64,000 nucleotides of DNA from Kovacikia minuta CCNUW1 (lineage in GTDB: Bacteria > Cyanobacteriota > Cyanobacteriia > Leptolyngbyales > Leptolyngbyaceae). The stretch spans positions 310,001 to 374,000 of the forward strand of contig NZ_CP083583.1 in NCBI RefSeq assembly GCF_020091585.1. The letters run 5' to 3'. The translations under genes were made by a program, and so were the position numbers. Below are positions 1-8,019 of this stretch, one piece after another (position 1 is the first letter of the stretch; every line of letters starts with the position of its first letter). The notes below the pieces were generated by a model. That model worked only from the letters and a program-made list of their open reading frames with translations, did not search any database and was not told where the DNA came from.

Positions 1-1
1 G

Positions 2-580
2 CAGCAAGAGCAACAGGTAGGCTTTGCTGTCAATGCCCTGGGGTTGGTGGGAGAAGCAGGTAGCCATCTCGCGATCGGGGGACGGTTTAACCAGTTAACA
101 CTCTGGAACTTAAAAACAAACACGTTGCGTTCGGTTAATAATGGTCGGGGGAGTGAAGCGAATTACATTTTCAGCCTCGCTACCGCCAGCAATAAACCCT
201 ATTTACTTGCCAGTGGTGATAATCAGGGCACAATCAAGATCTGGAATTTGCGTCCCTGCTTAACAGGCAAGGCTGATTGTCAACTGCTTGACGAATGGAC
301 TCCCGATAGAGCGGTGCGATCGCTTGCTTTCAGTGCCGATGGCTGCTATCTGGCGAGTGCAGGCGATGATGGTCGAGCCATGCTATGGAGTTTGAATCCA
401 ACTGGCGATCGCAGTGGTCAGGACATGCAGGGAAAAGAGTTGGGCAAATCATCCCAATCACTGAACTCGATCGATGTCATTCGTGTCAAAGATGAGGTTT
501 TAGTTAGCAGCGGTGGCGACGATCACCAGGTCAGATTGTACCGCAGCAAAGTGGGGCGATCGATCTGTGAGCAAAGATAA
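2..580 (+). CDS. WD40 repeat protein, C-terminal part (cut by window edge)
   Basis: The frame is open from base 2 to a TAA at 578-580, so this is the tail of a larger gene starting outside the window; the first possible start inside is a TTG at 44. The protein shows beta-propeller blades with WD-type endings such as IKIWNL and AMLWSL, and SLAFSADG and LASAGDDG blade openings. WD40 propellers are scaffolds for protein-protein contacts; in cyanobacteria they often form the C-terminal half of large kinase or NTPase proteins, but nothing upstream is visible here to say which. The last blade ends in a short basic tail. The family is clear; the biological role is unknown. Confidence 0.8.
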   Translation, partial: QQEQQVGFAVNALGLVGEAGSHLAIGGRFNQLTLWNLKTNTLRSVNNGRGSEANYIFSLATASNKPYLLASGDNQGTIKIWNLRPCLTGKADCQLLDEWTPDRAVRSLAFSADGCYLASAGDDGRAMLWSLNPTGDRSGQDMQGKELGKSSQSLNSIDVIRVKDEVLVSSGGDDHQVRLYRSKVGRSICEQR

Positions 581-606
581 TCACCTTGCATCAGCTATTT
601 CGAGAA

Positions 607-736
607 CTAAGGAGATTTCTGGAAAATAAATGACCTGTAGGGGCAGGTTTTGTAGACAGATTGCAAGGTTTACAATTCGATTCTGGCTAAACCTGCCCCT
701 ACCATCGGGTATCTTCTTTTGTAGAAATCGCCTAAA
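607..736. repeat. Miniature inverted-repeat element (GGGGCAGGTTT family)
   Basis: The inner arms GTAGGGGCAGGTTT (about 637) and AAACCTGCCCCTAC (about 689-702) are inverted. Outer arms AGGAGATTTCT (610-620) and AGAAATCGCCT (723-733) are imperfectly inverted. There is no coding capacity. Related inner arms occur near 30446-30510 and 62058-62165. It looks like a non-autonomous mobile element common in cyanobacterial spacers. Confidence 0.55.
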
Positions 737-739
737 GTT

Positions 740-830
740 GAATGGCACTGACTTAAGGGATTTTAGATCCCCGGATTCTTGAAGAATCCGGGGATCTGGA
801 CGCCTAGTTTTTGCTTATTTCAGTGCCATT
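740..830. repeat. 91-bp miniature inverted-repeat element with central hairpin
   Basis: Terminal inverted repeats AATGGCACTG (741-750) and CAGTGCCATT (821-830) enclose a long perfect hairpin (about 766-797, arms AGATCCCCGGATTCTT). It is flanked by an 11-bp direct repeat CGCCTAAAGTT at 729-739 and 831-841, which looks like a target-site duplication. A second element of the same length, ends and core is at 23618-23708. Confidence 0.7.
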
Positions 831-843
831 CGCCTAAAGTTAA

Positions 844-1320
844 TCAATCCTGGTTCGGCGTCACCTCGGAAGCAGCCGCGCTTTCTACATAGCGCTCCGC
901 AAGTTCGACCGTGATCCCTTCTGGGCCACGGAGGAACACCAACTTCCGTCCGTGAAAATTCAACATTTCGGTGCGCGTTTCAACTCCAGCGGCTCGCAAC
1001 CGAGCCAGTTCGTCTTCCAAACTCTCAACGGCGAAACAGATATGGTTGTAGCCAATCGCATGCAGGTCTTCGATCAACGGATTAGTTACAGCATCGGGCG
1101 AGCGGTACCTCAGCAACTGGATCTCACAGCGTGGCACTGCTCCTGAAAGCACCAAAGTTACGTGCTCGGCGGTGATACCGGGCACCCCCATGTAGTTGGA
1201 GAAAGTTTCCCCAGAGATCACAACTGACTGATCGTGCTCAAAGCCAAGCAAGCCAAAGAACCCTTTTGCAGCCTCAAGATCGGATACGACCACCGTCATG
1301 TGGTCAAAGTGTTTCACCAT
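844..1320 (-). CDS. VOC-superfamily (glyoxalase/dioxygenase-like) protein
   Basis: A 158-residue protein with the paired beta-alpha-beta-beta-beta layout of the vicinal-oxygen-chelate fold. It opens with FDHMTVVVSDLEAAKGFF (metal-ligand-type His near residue 7) and has a second module near residues 92-140 with NHICFAVESLEDELARL, ending in FLRGPEGITVELAER, where the Glu is the usual last metal ligand. The family includes glyoxalase I, fosfomycin-resistance enzymes and extradiol dioxygenases; the substrate cannot be told from sequence. Its stop lies three bases from the direct repeat of the 740-830 element. It appears monocistronic. Confidence 0.85.
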   Translation of the reverse strand: MVKHFDHMTVVVSDLEAAKGFFGLLGFEHDQSVVISGETFSNYMGVPGITAEHVTLVLSGAVPRCEIQLLRYRSPDAVTNPLIEDLHAIGYNHICFAVESLEDELARLRAAGVETRTEMLNFHGRKLVFLRGPEGITVELAERYVESAAASEVTPNQD

Positions 1321-1601
1321 ATTTGCTCCTCGCGTTGGCCGCTACCCATCGGGGCGTGTCGATCTTGCCCTATATCGTAGTTTCCCTGGGGCAAGGCAGG
1401 CGGACAACTTCACAAAGTTTTCATTAACAGAAAAGTTGATCGAATCTCCATTTTCCCCTTCAGCAATGCGGCGATCGCCCGTGCAGTTTCGTCAGCTGCT
1501 CGTTCCGTTCCCAGTGCGATCGGACTAAGTAAGAATCCAGGAGCCAGAATCCAGAATCCAGAAATGGTTGATGATTCTGACTCCTGATTACCTAGAAAAC
1601 C
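1321..1601. other. Spacer with short tandem repeats
   Basis: I see no convincing gene here. It contains a short run of AGAATCCAG-type tandem repeats near 1532-1563, of the kind that recurs inside coding regions elsewhere in the window. Confidence 0.4.
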
Positions 1602-2417
1602 CTACGCTGCGTTGACCAAGATTGCAGGTTGCCCAATGAGTTGGTCATAGGCATCCTCCACATCATGCAATTGGGTTAGCACATCGTTGTCCAACAGGTT
1701 GAGGCGACGTTCTTCCGCTTGCTGGTTAATCTCATGGTCTTCCCGTTGCCGAACGAGTTCATCCAATTCAGACTTGCGGGACTGGATATCCTCGTTCATG
1801 CGCTTAACCACTTCCTGTTGGTAAGTGTCAAAGCACTCTTTGACCGCTTGATAAACCTGGAACGATTGCTCCTGCGCAATTTGAGGCAGCAGTTTTACCA
1901 GTTCTTCCCGCATGGTTAGCACCACCTTGCGACGTGCCATTTCCGCCGAATAACTGCCCAAACCCAGACCTGCGATCGCCATTCCCACGGGTCCCAGGAA
2001 AATACCCGTGATGGCATATAGCATCGTGGTCAGCAGCACTGCCCCACCAAAGTTAAGGAGAATTTGCTTCCAGTCAAAAACGCCCGTCCCTGCCATAGCG
2101 ATCGCGCCTACATCGCCTGTTGTCAGCGCATACAGCCCCACCGCCCATTTTGCCCATCCAGGAGACTTATCTTCGGCACTCAGGTTCGCGTTAGGAACCA
2201 TCTTCTGTCCCGTCAGTTTTTCAGTCATGCGATCGGTGACTTGCGTGTAAGACTCCCCATACAGCGTTGCACTTTTGGCTAAGCCGAGAAAGGCTGCATC
2301 CATATCTTTCTGTGCAGTCAGGCTCCCAGGCGGCAATTTTGTCGAGCAAATATTTCTCAAATGCGAGTCGCAGGGATGCCTCAAATTCCCCCCGTTTGCC
2401 CTTTTGCAAGAAGTCAA
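1602..2417 (-). CDS. Dynamin-like protein, C-terminal part (after frameshift)
   Basis: The second reading frame of the dynamin gene. Residues up to about 30 are a spurious extension antisense-shifted into the upstream frame; genuine sequence begins near 2330 with LTAQKDMDAAFLGLAKS and continues to the stop at 1602. It carries a membrane-inserting hydrophobic hairpin (ILLNFGGAVLLTTMLYAITG and a Gly-rich second segment) and a long charged C-terminal helix, as in the paddle and trunk of bacterial dynamin-like proteins such as that of Nostoc punctiforme. Removing one G in the run at about 2325-2328 (minus-strand TGGGAG) fuses it to the upstream frame, giving about 695 residues. Confidence 0.75.
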   Translation of the reverse strand: MTSCKRANGGNLRHPCDSHLRNICSTKLPPGSLTAQKDMDAAFLGLAKSATLYGESYTQVTDRMTEKLTGQKMVPNANLSAEDKSPGWAKWAVGLYALTTGDVGAIAMAGTGVFDWKQILLNFGGAVLLTTMLYAITGIFLGPVGMAIAGLGLGSYSAEMARRKVVLTMREELVKLLPQIAQEQSFQVYQAVKECFDTYQQEVVKRMNEDIQSRKSELDELVRQREDHEINQQAEERRLNLLDNDVLTQLHDVEDAYDQLIGQPAILVNAA

Positions 2418-3690
2418 AGAATTTCAGCTCTGGTTGGTAGCGGACAAAATCGGCTTCAAAAGTCGCGGTTAATCCGATTAGATACGCGCGGAAAGAGTTA
2501 GCACTGGTGCTGGCTTGCCGTTCTCCAACAATGCGAATTTCGTCTTTGAATTGATCTCGGATAGTGACGAGTTGATCAAATTCCGGTTGAACGGAACGAA
2601 TCTTTTGTCTCAGATCTTGAATACTTTCGCTTAACAGGGGAATCCGTCGATCGCAGGCTTCATGCACTGTTCGATAAGCTTGCCGAGCAATCAACTTCGC
2701 CTGACGCAATTCAGCGATCGCCCGCTCCTTCGTCAAAAAGTGGTTGAGTGCCTGAATGAATTTTGGAAAACCTGTGCCATCGAGAGACCCATTCTTGAGC
2801 CGCTGACGCAGGGCGTTTAAAGAAGAAATTTCAAACACCCGATCGTCATAGCGATCGTCTCCTTCCACCTGACAGTAAGGCGTCAAATTCGTTCTAAACA
2901 CCTGGCGGATTCGATTTTCTGCCTCCTGTAACGCCGTTACATCTTCTGGATCGATCAACCGATTCTGAATTTCGTCCCAGTGATTGATGAGAAAGAAGAC
3001 CGTCAATCCCCGGTCTTTAATGTAATTTTCGAGATAACGCTGTTCGCCCAGGGTATAGGGTTGAGTAGCACTGAGAACGAACAGAATCGCGTGACAGTTA
3101 TTGATATACCCTAGCGTTAACTGGTTGCGTTGCTCAGTATCATTTAGCCCTGGGCTATCAATAATTTGCACTCCCTTTTCTAGCAACGTGAGGGGATACT
3201 GAACCTCTGCATACCCCACATCGGGAAATGCCAGCGTTCCTTCCTCCTGTAGTTTTTTGGCTTCTTCCGGTGGAATCGTGTACCGCTGTTTAAACGTTTC
3301 AAAATCAAGTAACTCTGGTGATCGATCGTCTTTAAAGTGAACGGTTACACGCTTGTCTTGCCCATAGCTCAACACGGTCAGCACTGCCGTACAGGGGTTC
3401 ACATCCGTTGGTAAAATGTTCTCCCCAATTAATGCATTCAGAAACGTGCTTTTGCCCCGTTTCATGTCCCCCAGCACCAGTAGACGAAACACGCCCTCGC
3501 CTAAATTGCGGCTGACCAACTGCAAATCGTCCACGGTGGTTTCCAGTCCTAACCTGCCAGAGGCGGTTTCTCCCACCTGTTCCGCCTCGGTTAAAGTGTC
3601 TGCGATCGCATTCAAATATCCCGAAAACTCCTGCCGCGCTTTAGCAACTTTGTCCAAATCATGAATAAAACTCTCAGCTTTGTAAGCCAT
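2221..3690 (-). CDS. Bacterial dynamin-like GTPase, N-terminal part (frameshifted)
   Basis: The GTPase half of a bacterial dynamin-like protein, a family that remodels or fuses membranes. Visible motifs are the P-loop GDMKRGKS at residues 74-81, a switch threonine near 101, DSPG at 178-181 and the specificity motif NHWD at 236-239. A helical bundle region follows. The frame leaves the homologous path at about residue 455, after DKIAAWE; the remaining residues to the stop are non-homologous shadow sequence. The true continuation is in the frame ending at 1602. A one-base insertion is the simplest explanation, either real loss of function or sequence error. Confidence 0.85.
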   Translation of the reverse strand: MAYKAESFIHDLDKVAKARQEFSGYLNAIADTLTEAEQVGETASGRLGLETTVDDLQLVSRNLGEGVFRLLVLGDMKRGKSTFLNALIGENILPTDVNPCTAVLTVLSYGQDKRVTVHFKDDRSPELLDFETFKQRYTIPPEEAKKLQEEGTLAFPDVGYAEVQYPLTLLEKGVQIIDSPGLNDTEQRNQLTLGYINNCHAILFVLSATQPYTLGEQRYLENYIKDRGLTVFFLINHWDEIQNRLIDPEDVTALQEAENRIRQVFRTNLTPYCQVEGDDRYDDRVFEISSLNALRQRLKNGSLDGTGFPKFIQALNHFLTKERAIAELRQAKLIARQAYRTVHEACDRRIPLLSESIQDLRQKIRSVQPEFDQLVTIRDQFKDEIRIVGERQASTSANSFRAYLIGLTATFEADFVRYQPELKFFDFLQKGKRGEFEASLRLAFEKYLLDKIAAWEPDCTERYGCSLSRLSQKCNAVWGVLHASHRSHD

Positions 3691-4168
3691 TGAAACTCCT
3701 TAAGATGGGAACGCACAGGTCAAAACTGGTGCCATGTGGTAAAAAACCTTCCACAACACCAGAGTCACTACCAGTCATTTCCAGGTGAATGCTTGCGCCA
3801 TGCTTCCAGAGCAACTTTCTGCGCAAGGATCGCAGAACCATTTGCTGTTCCTTGCTACCAACAGTTAATCTCTAAAGCAAAGGCTCTTTTACCATCATGC
3901 AAAGACAAATTTGTGATCGCCATCACCCACTTGGATGAAGTCAGATCACAATGTATTCAGTTCTAAGTAATATCAATTTGTTGAGAGTAGGCGACCGGGC
4001 TGGAACAGGCGAAAGGCGAAGGGGGAAAAGGGTAAACGACAATGATCACCCCTTTCGCCTTTTTCCTTTCGCCTTTCGCCCCCAACTTGTACTACCGCTT
4101 CAATGATATGAGTTTCTTATTTTTTTAGAGTAGGTTGGGGAAATATCTGTCCTTACTGGTGTTCTCCC
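3691..4168. other. Spacer between dynamin and nhaC, with inverted repeat
   Basis: No gene seen. Near 4007-4083 there is a repetitive inverted stretch: GGCGAAAGGCGAAG on one side and CTTTCGCCTTTCGCC on the other, around an A/T-richer centre. This is the common cyanobacterial GGCGAAAG junk repeat. The nhaC promoter should lie between about 4085 and 4160. Confidence 0.45.
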
Positions 4169-5650
4169 ATGTCTACCCAGCCTCCACCTCGGCGCACCAA
4201 AGAACCCTCCTACCTGGATGTCTTCATTCCGCTTGCAGTGCTGATTGGTGGGATTGGTGGAGCTGTTTCTTTGTTTGGGCTGACTGCGATCGATGGTCCC
4301 GTCCAGGTTGCGTTGATGCTCAGTACAATGACTGCGGCATTGGTCATTCTCAAAAATGGGCACCCCTGGGATGAAATTGCGGCATCGGGGGGCAGGGCAA
4401 TCTCTTCTATTGTCAGTGCAATTTTTATTTTGCTGGCGGTAGGAGGACTCATTGGTACCTGGAACATGTCCGGCACCATTCCAACGATGGTTTACTACGG
4501 CATTCAACTATTGCAACCTGGTTGGTTCTATATCGCCTCAGCAATCATCTGTGCCCTGGTAGCCCTCAGCATTGGTAGTTCCTGGACGACGGTTGGAACC
4601 ATTGGGGTGGGGCTAATTGGCATTGCGTCCTTACTGGGAGTTTCACCGGAAATTACGGCAGGTGCTGTCATCTCCGGTGCCTATCTGGGTGACAAAACGT
4701 CGCCGCTTTCTGAAACATCAATTTTAAGTGCGCAATTAGTTGGCGTTGATATTTATACCCACATTCGAGCGCAAGTTTGGACATCCATTCCTTCTTTCAT
4801 CGTTGCCCTGATTGTCTTTGTGATTCTTGGTCTGAAAGCGGATGTTGTTACTACCGTTGAAACCGCCACCGATCTTGCTAAACTGAATCAGCTGTTTTGG
4901 ATTACTCCCCTGAACCTGATTCCCCTGGTATTTCTGGCATTTCTATCCTTTCGCAAAGTACCCGCATCTCTGGCAATTATGAGTGCGGCGCTCGTGGGGG
5001 GAATTATGGGTACCATTCTGCAACCCCAGGCAATTCTGCGTTTTATAAATGATCCGGCGATCGGTGCGCCGCTGGGATACATCAAGGGCATTTGGCTCGC
5101 TCTGGCGAATGGTTATCAGGAAAATTCTGGTATTTCTGAGATCGATCAACTACTATCGCGGGGTGGCATGGACAGCATGCTGTTGACCCTCTGGATCATC
5201 ATTGGTGCAGTCACGTTTGGCACATTGATGGAAGAATTTGGGCTACTGGCTAAGTTAATTAATCCCGTACTGTTGCGCGCAAGAACCGTTGGGTCGTTAT
5301 TTTTCACGGTCATGGCAACGGCGATCGGGTTGAATATTGTTGCAGGAGATCAATACATTGCGCTGGTGCTACCTGCCCGCTTGTTTCGAATTGAGTTTCA
5401 AAAGCGCGGCTTGAAACCTCAAAATCTATCGCGGATAGCCGCCGACTGTGGAACCGTAACCTCTCCCCTGGTGCCCTGGAACTCCTGTGGAGCATTTATG
5501 GCAGCAACCCTTGGCATTCCCACCGCGCTGTATTTTCCCTATGCCATCTTCAACATTGTCAGCCCGATTCTATCGGTACTTTATGGTATTACCGGCTTTA
5601 AAGTTGAACGTGTGCCCCCTGTAGCAAACCACTCAGAATTAGGCAGATGA
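4169..5650 (+). CDS. nhaC: Na+/H+ antiporter, NhaC family
   Basis: A 493-residue polytopic inner-membrane protein with about twelve hydrophobic segments. NhaC-family signatures are visible: a central SIGSSWTTVGTIGVGLIG followed by AGAVISGAYLGDKTSPLSET, and near the C-terminus GDQYIALVLPARLF and DCGTVTSPLVPWNSCGAFM, which are the conserved DKxSPLS and PWN motifs of this family. It exchanges Na+ for H+ and so helps salt and pH homeostasis. The ATG at 4169 is followed by a short charged N-terminus before the first membrane segment. It is followed with a 4-base overlap (ATGA) by a lipoprotein gene, which suggests translational coupling. Confidence 0.9.
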   Translation: MSTQPPPRRTKEPSYLDVFIPLAVLIGGIGGAVSLFGLTAIDGPVQVALMLSTMTAALVILKNGHPWDEIAASGGRAISSIVSAIFILLAVGGLIGTWNMSGTIPTMVYYGIQLLQPGWFYIASAIICALVALSIGSSWTTVGTIGVGLIGIASLLGVSPEITAGAVISGAYLGDKTSPLSETSILSAQLVGVDIYTHIRAQVWTSIPSFIVALIVFVILGLKADVVTTVETATDLAKLNQLFWITPLNLIPLVFLAFLSFRKVPASLAIMSAALVGGIMGTILQPQAILRFINDPAIGAPLGYIKGIWLALANGYQENSGISEIDQLLSRGGMDSMLLTLWIIIGAVTFGTLMEEFGLLAKLINPVLLRARTVGSLFFTVMATAIGLNIVAGDQYIALVLPARLFRIEFQKRGLKPQNLSRIAADCGTVTSPLVPWNSCGAFMAATLGIPTALYFPYAIFNIVSPILSVLYGITGFKVERVPPVANHSELGR

Positions 5651-6075
5651 AACGGCTTCACGGTGCGCTTGTCCTGGTGTCACTATTTTTTATGACGAGC
5701 TGCATGCTCAGAACCGTGCGGGAAAGACAAGCCCAGATCTGTACCCGTTTGGCAACCCTAAACAGTACGATCGTTGTGCTCAGACGGGTTAACGATCGCG
5801 ACCCAATCACTACATTGAGGCAGGCGGAAGCACGTGTTAGCGAAGCCTTTAGGGAAGTTAAGGCTGTAATTAAAGATGCGCCCGAAGGAACCGACGACGA
5901 CCTAAAAAAGACCTACGAGGATTTAGAAAAGGCATACAATGATCTGGATCAGACCGTGAAGGCTATCCCTGATCAAACCACCATCAATCAAGCGATCGCC
6001 TTAATTTCAAGTCAGGTAATCAGGTTAGAATCAGCGTCAAATCGGATGCAAGCTGGCTTAAGATGCCCCAGTTGA
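5647..6075 (+). CDS. Small lipoprotein with helical body
   Basis: A 142-residue protein with a lipoprotein signal: hydrophobic stretch LHGALVLVSLFFMTSC with the lipobox cysteine at residue 19. The mature part is charged and helical (EARVSEAFREVKAVIKD, YEDLEKAYNDLDQTVKAI), like a small coiled coil, and two further cysteines are at residue 32 and near the C-terminus. The start codon overlaps the nhaC stop, so it is probably made with the antiporter. I do not recognise a named family; it may be a small periplasmic partner. Confidence 0.75.
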   Translation: MKRLHGALVLVSLFFMTSCMLRTVRERQAQICTRLATLNSTIVVLRRVNDRDPITTLRQAEARVSEAFREVKAVIKDAPEGTDDDLKKTYEDLEKAYNDLDQTVKAIPDQTTINQAIALISSQVIRLESASNRMQAGLRCPS

Positions 6076-6091
6076 AAGAGTTACAACCGCA

Positions 6092-6424
6092 TTAACGCTC
6101 CCTGGGCTGAGTGCCTTTCCCTAAATACACACTCTTCAGCCCTTTCGTGCCTTTCTTAGTAACGCCCCAATAGCGTAAGTAGCGATACGGTCCGTAGGTC
6201 TTGCCCGTCTTGGTATCTGGAATCATTTTCAATTCGATGTGTCCTCGACCGCCATGCCGCCCTAACGGTGTTCCATCTTCCCGCCGCTCTTCAAAGGTAT
6301 CGACCGTTTCCTGGTGTCGCGCTTCCAGCAACCCCGCAATCATCGCAGCCAACTCCTCCAAATCTGGATCAGACCAATCCTGGAGTTTCTGAATCAGTCG
6401 TTCGGGGCGGCTTCGAGGTGACAT
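6092..6424 (-). CDS. DUF6788-like hypothetical protein
   Basis: A 110-residue basic protein. The C-terminal half has GKTYGPYRYLRYWGVTKKG and ending KSVYLGKG, which matches my memory of the DUF6788-type motif (GPYxYLRY... YLG); the N-terminal half is helical and acidic. Function unknown; the small basic YLRY fold suggests nucleic-acid binding, which is inference. Convergent with the lipoprotein gene, with only 16 bases between the stops. Upstream, 6447-6591 has four TTAGGGAA-type half-sites in both orientations that could be its operator. Confidence 0.6.
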   Translation of the reverse strand: MSPRSRPERLIQKLQDWSDPDLEELAAMIAGLLEARHQETVDTFEERREDGTPLGRHGGRGHIELKMIPDTKTGKTYGPYRYLRYWGVTKKGTKGLKSVYLGKGTQPRER

Positions 6425-6446
6425 TTGGGTATCCTTACCTGATTAC

Positions 6447-6591
6447 TTAGGGAACAAATTCGCCCCTAGAAAGCATTAGTATTCCCTAAGTTAAGAAATT
6501 CCCCAAGGTACAGATGTTCTGGTTTCATTGAGTCTTTAGTGAATTAGGGAATAATTTAAGGATATTTCGGACAAAGTATTCCCTAAGTTAA
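6447..6591. promoter_or_regulatory. Array of four TTAGGGAA half-sites
   Basis: The octamer TTAGGGAA occurs at 6447-6454 and 6544-6551, and its complement within TTCCCTAAGTTAA at 6482-6494 and 6579-6591. The last two share the longer sequence AGTATTCCCTAAGTTAA. The mix of direct and inverted copies just upstream of the minus-strand gene at 6424 looks like a protein-binding site. No binder is known. Confidence 0.4.
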
Positions 6592-6670
6592 CGCTTTAAG
6601 TTACTGGAGATCCTGCACCAGACTCGCCTTGAGGACGACTCAGCAAATTCGCCCTGTAGGGAACTCAAAA

Positions 6671-6833
6671 TATTAACCTGGCAACTGTTGTGACTACATT
6701 TGCCCTCACCCTAAATCCCTCTCCCAAAATGGGAGAGGGACTTTGAATCTGGCTCCCCTTCTCCTTTTATGGGAGAAGGGGCTGGGGGATGAGGGTAGTT
6801 CGGAATGCAAGATCAAATACTGCCAGGTTAATA
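6671..6833. repeat. Miniature inverted-repeat element (TATTAACCTGGCA ends), copy 1
   Basis: Ends TATTAACCTGGCA (6671-6683) and TGCCAGGTTAATA (6821-6833) are exact inverted repeats. Between them is a hairpin-rich stretch (CTCCCAAAATGGGAGAG and CTTCTCC...GGAGAAG). No coding capacity. Copies with the same ends are at 51740-51906 and, degraded, at 56889-57035. Confidence 0.65.
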
Positions 6834-6835
6834 AC

Positions 6836-7000
6836 TCAAGAGGCATGATCCCAATCACTTAGAACTTCTCGCTGTTTCTTTGAAGATGGTTGAGGCTGAC
6901 CAATTTGGGAAGACCTGGTCTGATCTGGATGCTCAAAACTCTCTATTTTCTGAAAAGGGGTTTGCTTTTTCCGTCTCTGCTGAACTGCTGCGGTAGCCAT
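6836..7000 (-). CDS. Small basic protein of 54 residues
   Basis: An ATG at 7000 opens 54 codons ending in TGA at 6836-6838. A good ribosome binding site, AAGGAG, lies nine bases upstream on the minus strand. The protein begins MATAAVQQRRKKQTPFQ and is rich in Gln, Lys, Arg and Ser, with no hydrophobic segment; composition is that of a real, disordered small protein rather than chance sequence. The TGA abuts the end of the miniature element at 6833, so the 3' end may have been changed by its insertion. No family recognised. Confidence 0.45.
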   Translation of the reverse strand: MATAAVQQRRKKQTPFQKIESFEHPDQTRSSQIGQPQPSSKKQREVLSDWDHAS

Positions 7001-7245
7001 CCGATCCTACTCCTTAAACTTACGTTTTCCCAGTCTTATTGCACCATACAAAAACACTATGGATGGTGCCTTCCATCTTAAGCCGGAAGTTAAGCCTCTA
7101 TATTTAGCATGATTTTGAATTTAGTCAAGTCTTCCGATCGGTGGAGATAGTAGATGCCAGGTGCCGGGGAATAAGCGTCACGTAACAAAAGGCGGCAATG
7201 CATAACGGTTCCTACTCAACCTCTATAGGAGTCATGTAAACACTT

Positions 7246-8019
7246 TTGTCTACCGCTCCCTCCATGCTGGACACTACAGTTCGAAACCTTAACACTGTCA
7301 ATTCTGTCGCTTCTGGTCAGCAATTTGAATGGCAGCACCAACCAGAATCGATCCAATCCTGTGTGGTTCAGATCAATGAAGAACCCAATAACCCGTTCGA
7401 TCGAGCAGATCACATCACCTACAACATTCAAGTGCTTGAGCAGGACAGTTATCGCATTCATATCAAACTGCATCAAAACGCTGATCAGAACGGTTCTTCT
7501 CAATCATCAATTGTTTCAAAAAATCACAATCCAATTGCCCCATCTCCAGAATCTGATCGAGGAAAACCTTCGGATGGGGCTGTCATTGAAAAACTTTTGA
7601 GCGCGATCGCAACTTACCTGAAACAGCAGCCCATTACTCCGCCAGAGGAACCGATTGCATCGCAGGTTGTGGCTGCACCAAACAATCTATCAGATCCTCT
7701 CCTCAACCGAGTGTTTGACTTTATTGAAGCCAACTATCACCGATCAATCAGCTTAAGCGATGTTGCCCAGGCGGTTGGTTACTCTCCGGCTTATCTCACA
7801 GATGTGGTGCGGCGTCAGACGGGTCAACCTGTGCATAGCTGGATTATTGAACGCCGGATGGCAGCCGCCCGTTCCTTACTTCTGGAAACCGATCAGCCCA
7901 TTACTCGCATTGCTGAAACAATTGGCTATCAAGATGCCGGTCATTTTTTCCGGCAGTTTCGCCAGCGCCACGGCATCCCTCCCCAAGCCTGGAGAAACAC
8001 GCATGCTGTTCACCCCTAA
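7246..8019 (+). CDS. AraC/XylS-family transcriptional regulator
   Basis: A 257-residue protein (TTG at 7246; an ATG at 7264 is an equally good start). The C-terminal ~105 residues form the double helix-turn-helix of AraC: DFIEANYHRSISLSDVAQAV, then GYSPAYLTDVVRRQTG, then ITRIAETIGYQDAGHFFRQF and a final RHGIPPQAWR. The N-terminal ~120 residues do not resemble the AraC cupin and look polar and Gln-rich, so the sensed signal is unknown. The next gene starts inside its end (ATG at 8003), so the two are translated together. The AGGAG at about 7227-7231 is followed by an ATG-TAA pair, a possible minimal upstream ORF. Confidence 0.8.
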   Translation: MSTAPSMLDTTVRNLNTVNSVASGQQFEWQHQPESIQSCVVQINEEPNNPFDRADHITYNIQVLEQDSYRIHIKLHQNADQNGSSQSSIVSKNHNPIAPSPESDRGKPSDGAVIEKLLSAIATYLKQQPITPPEEPIASQVVAAPNNLSDPLLNRVFDFIEANYHRSISLSDVAQAVGYSPAYLTDVVRRQTGQPVHSWIIERRMAAARSLLLETDQPITRIAETIGYQDAGHFFRQFRQRHGIPPQAWRNTHAVHP

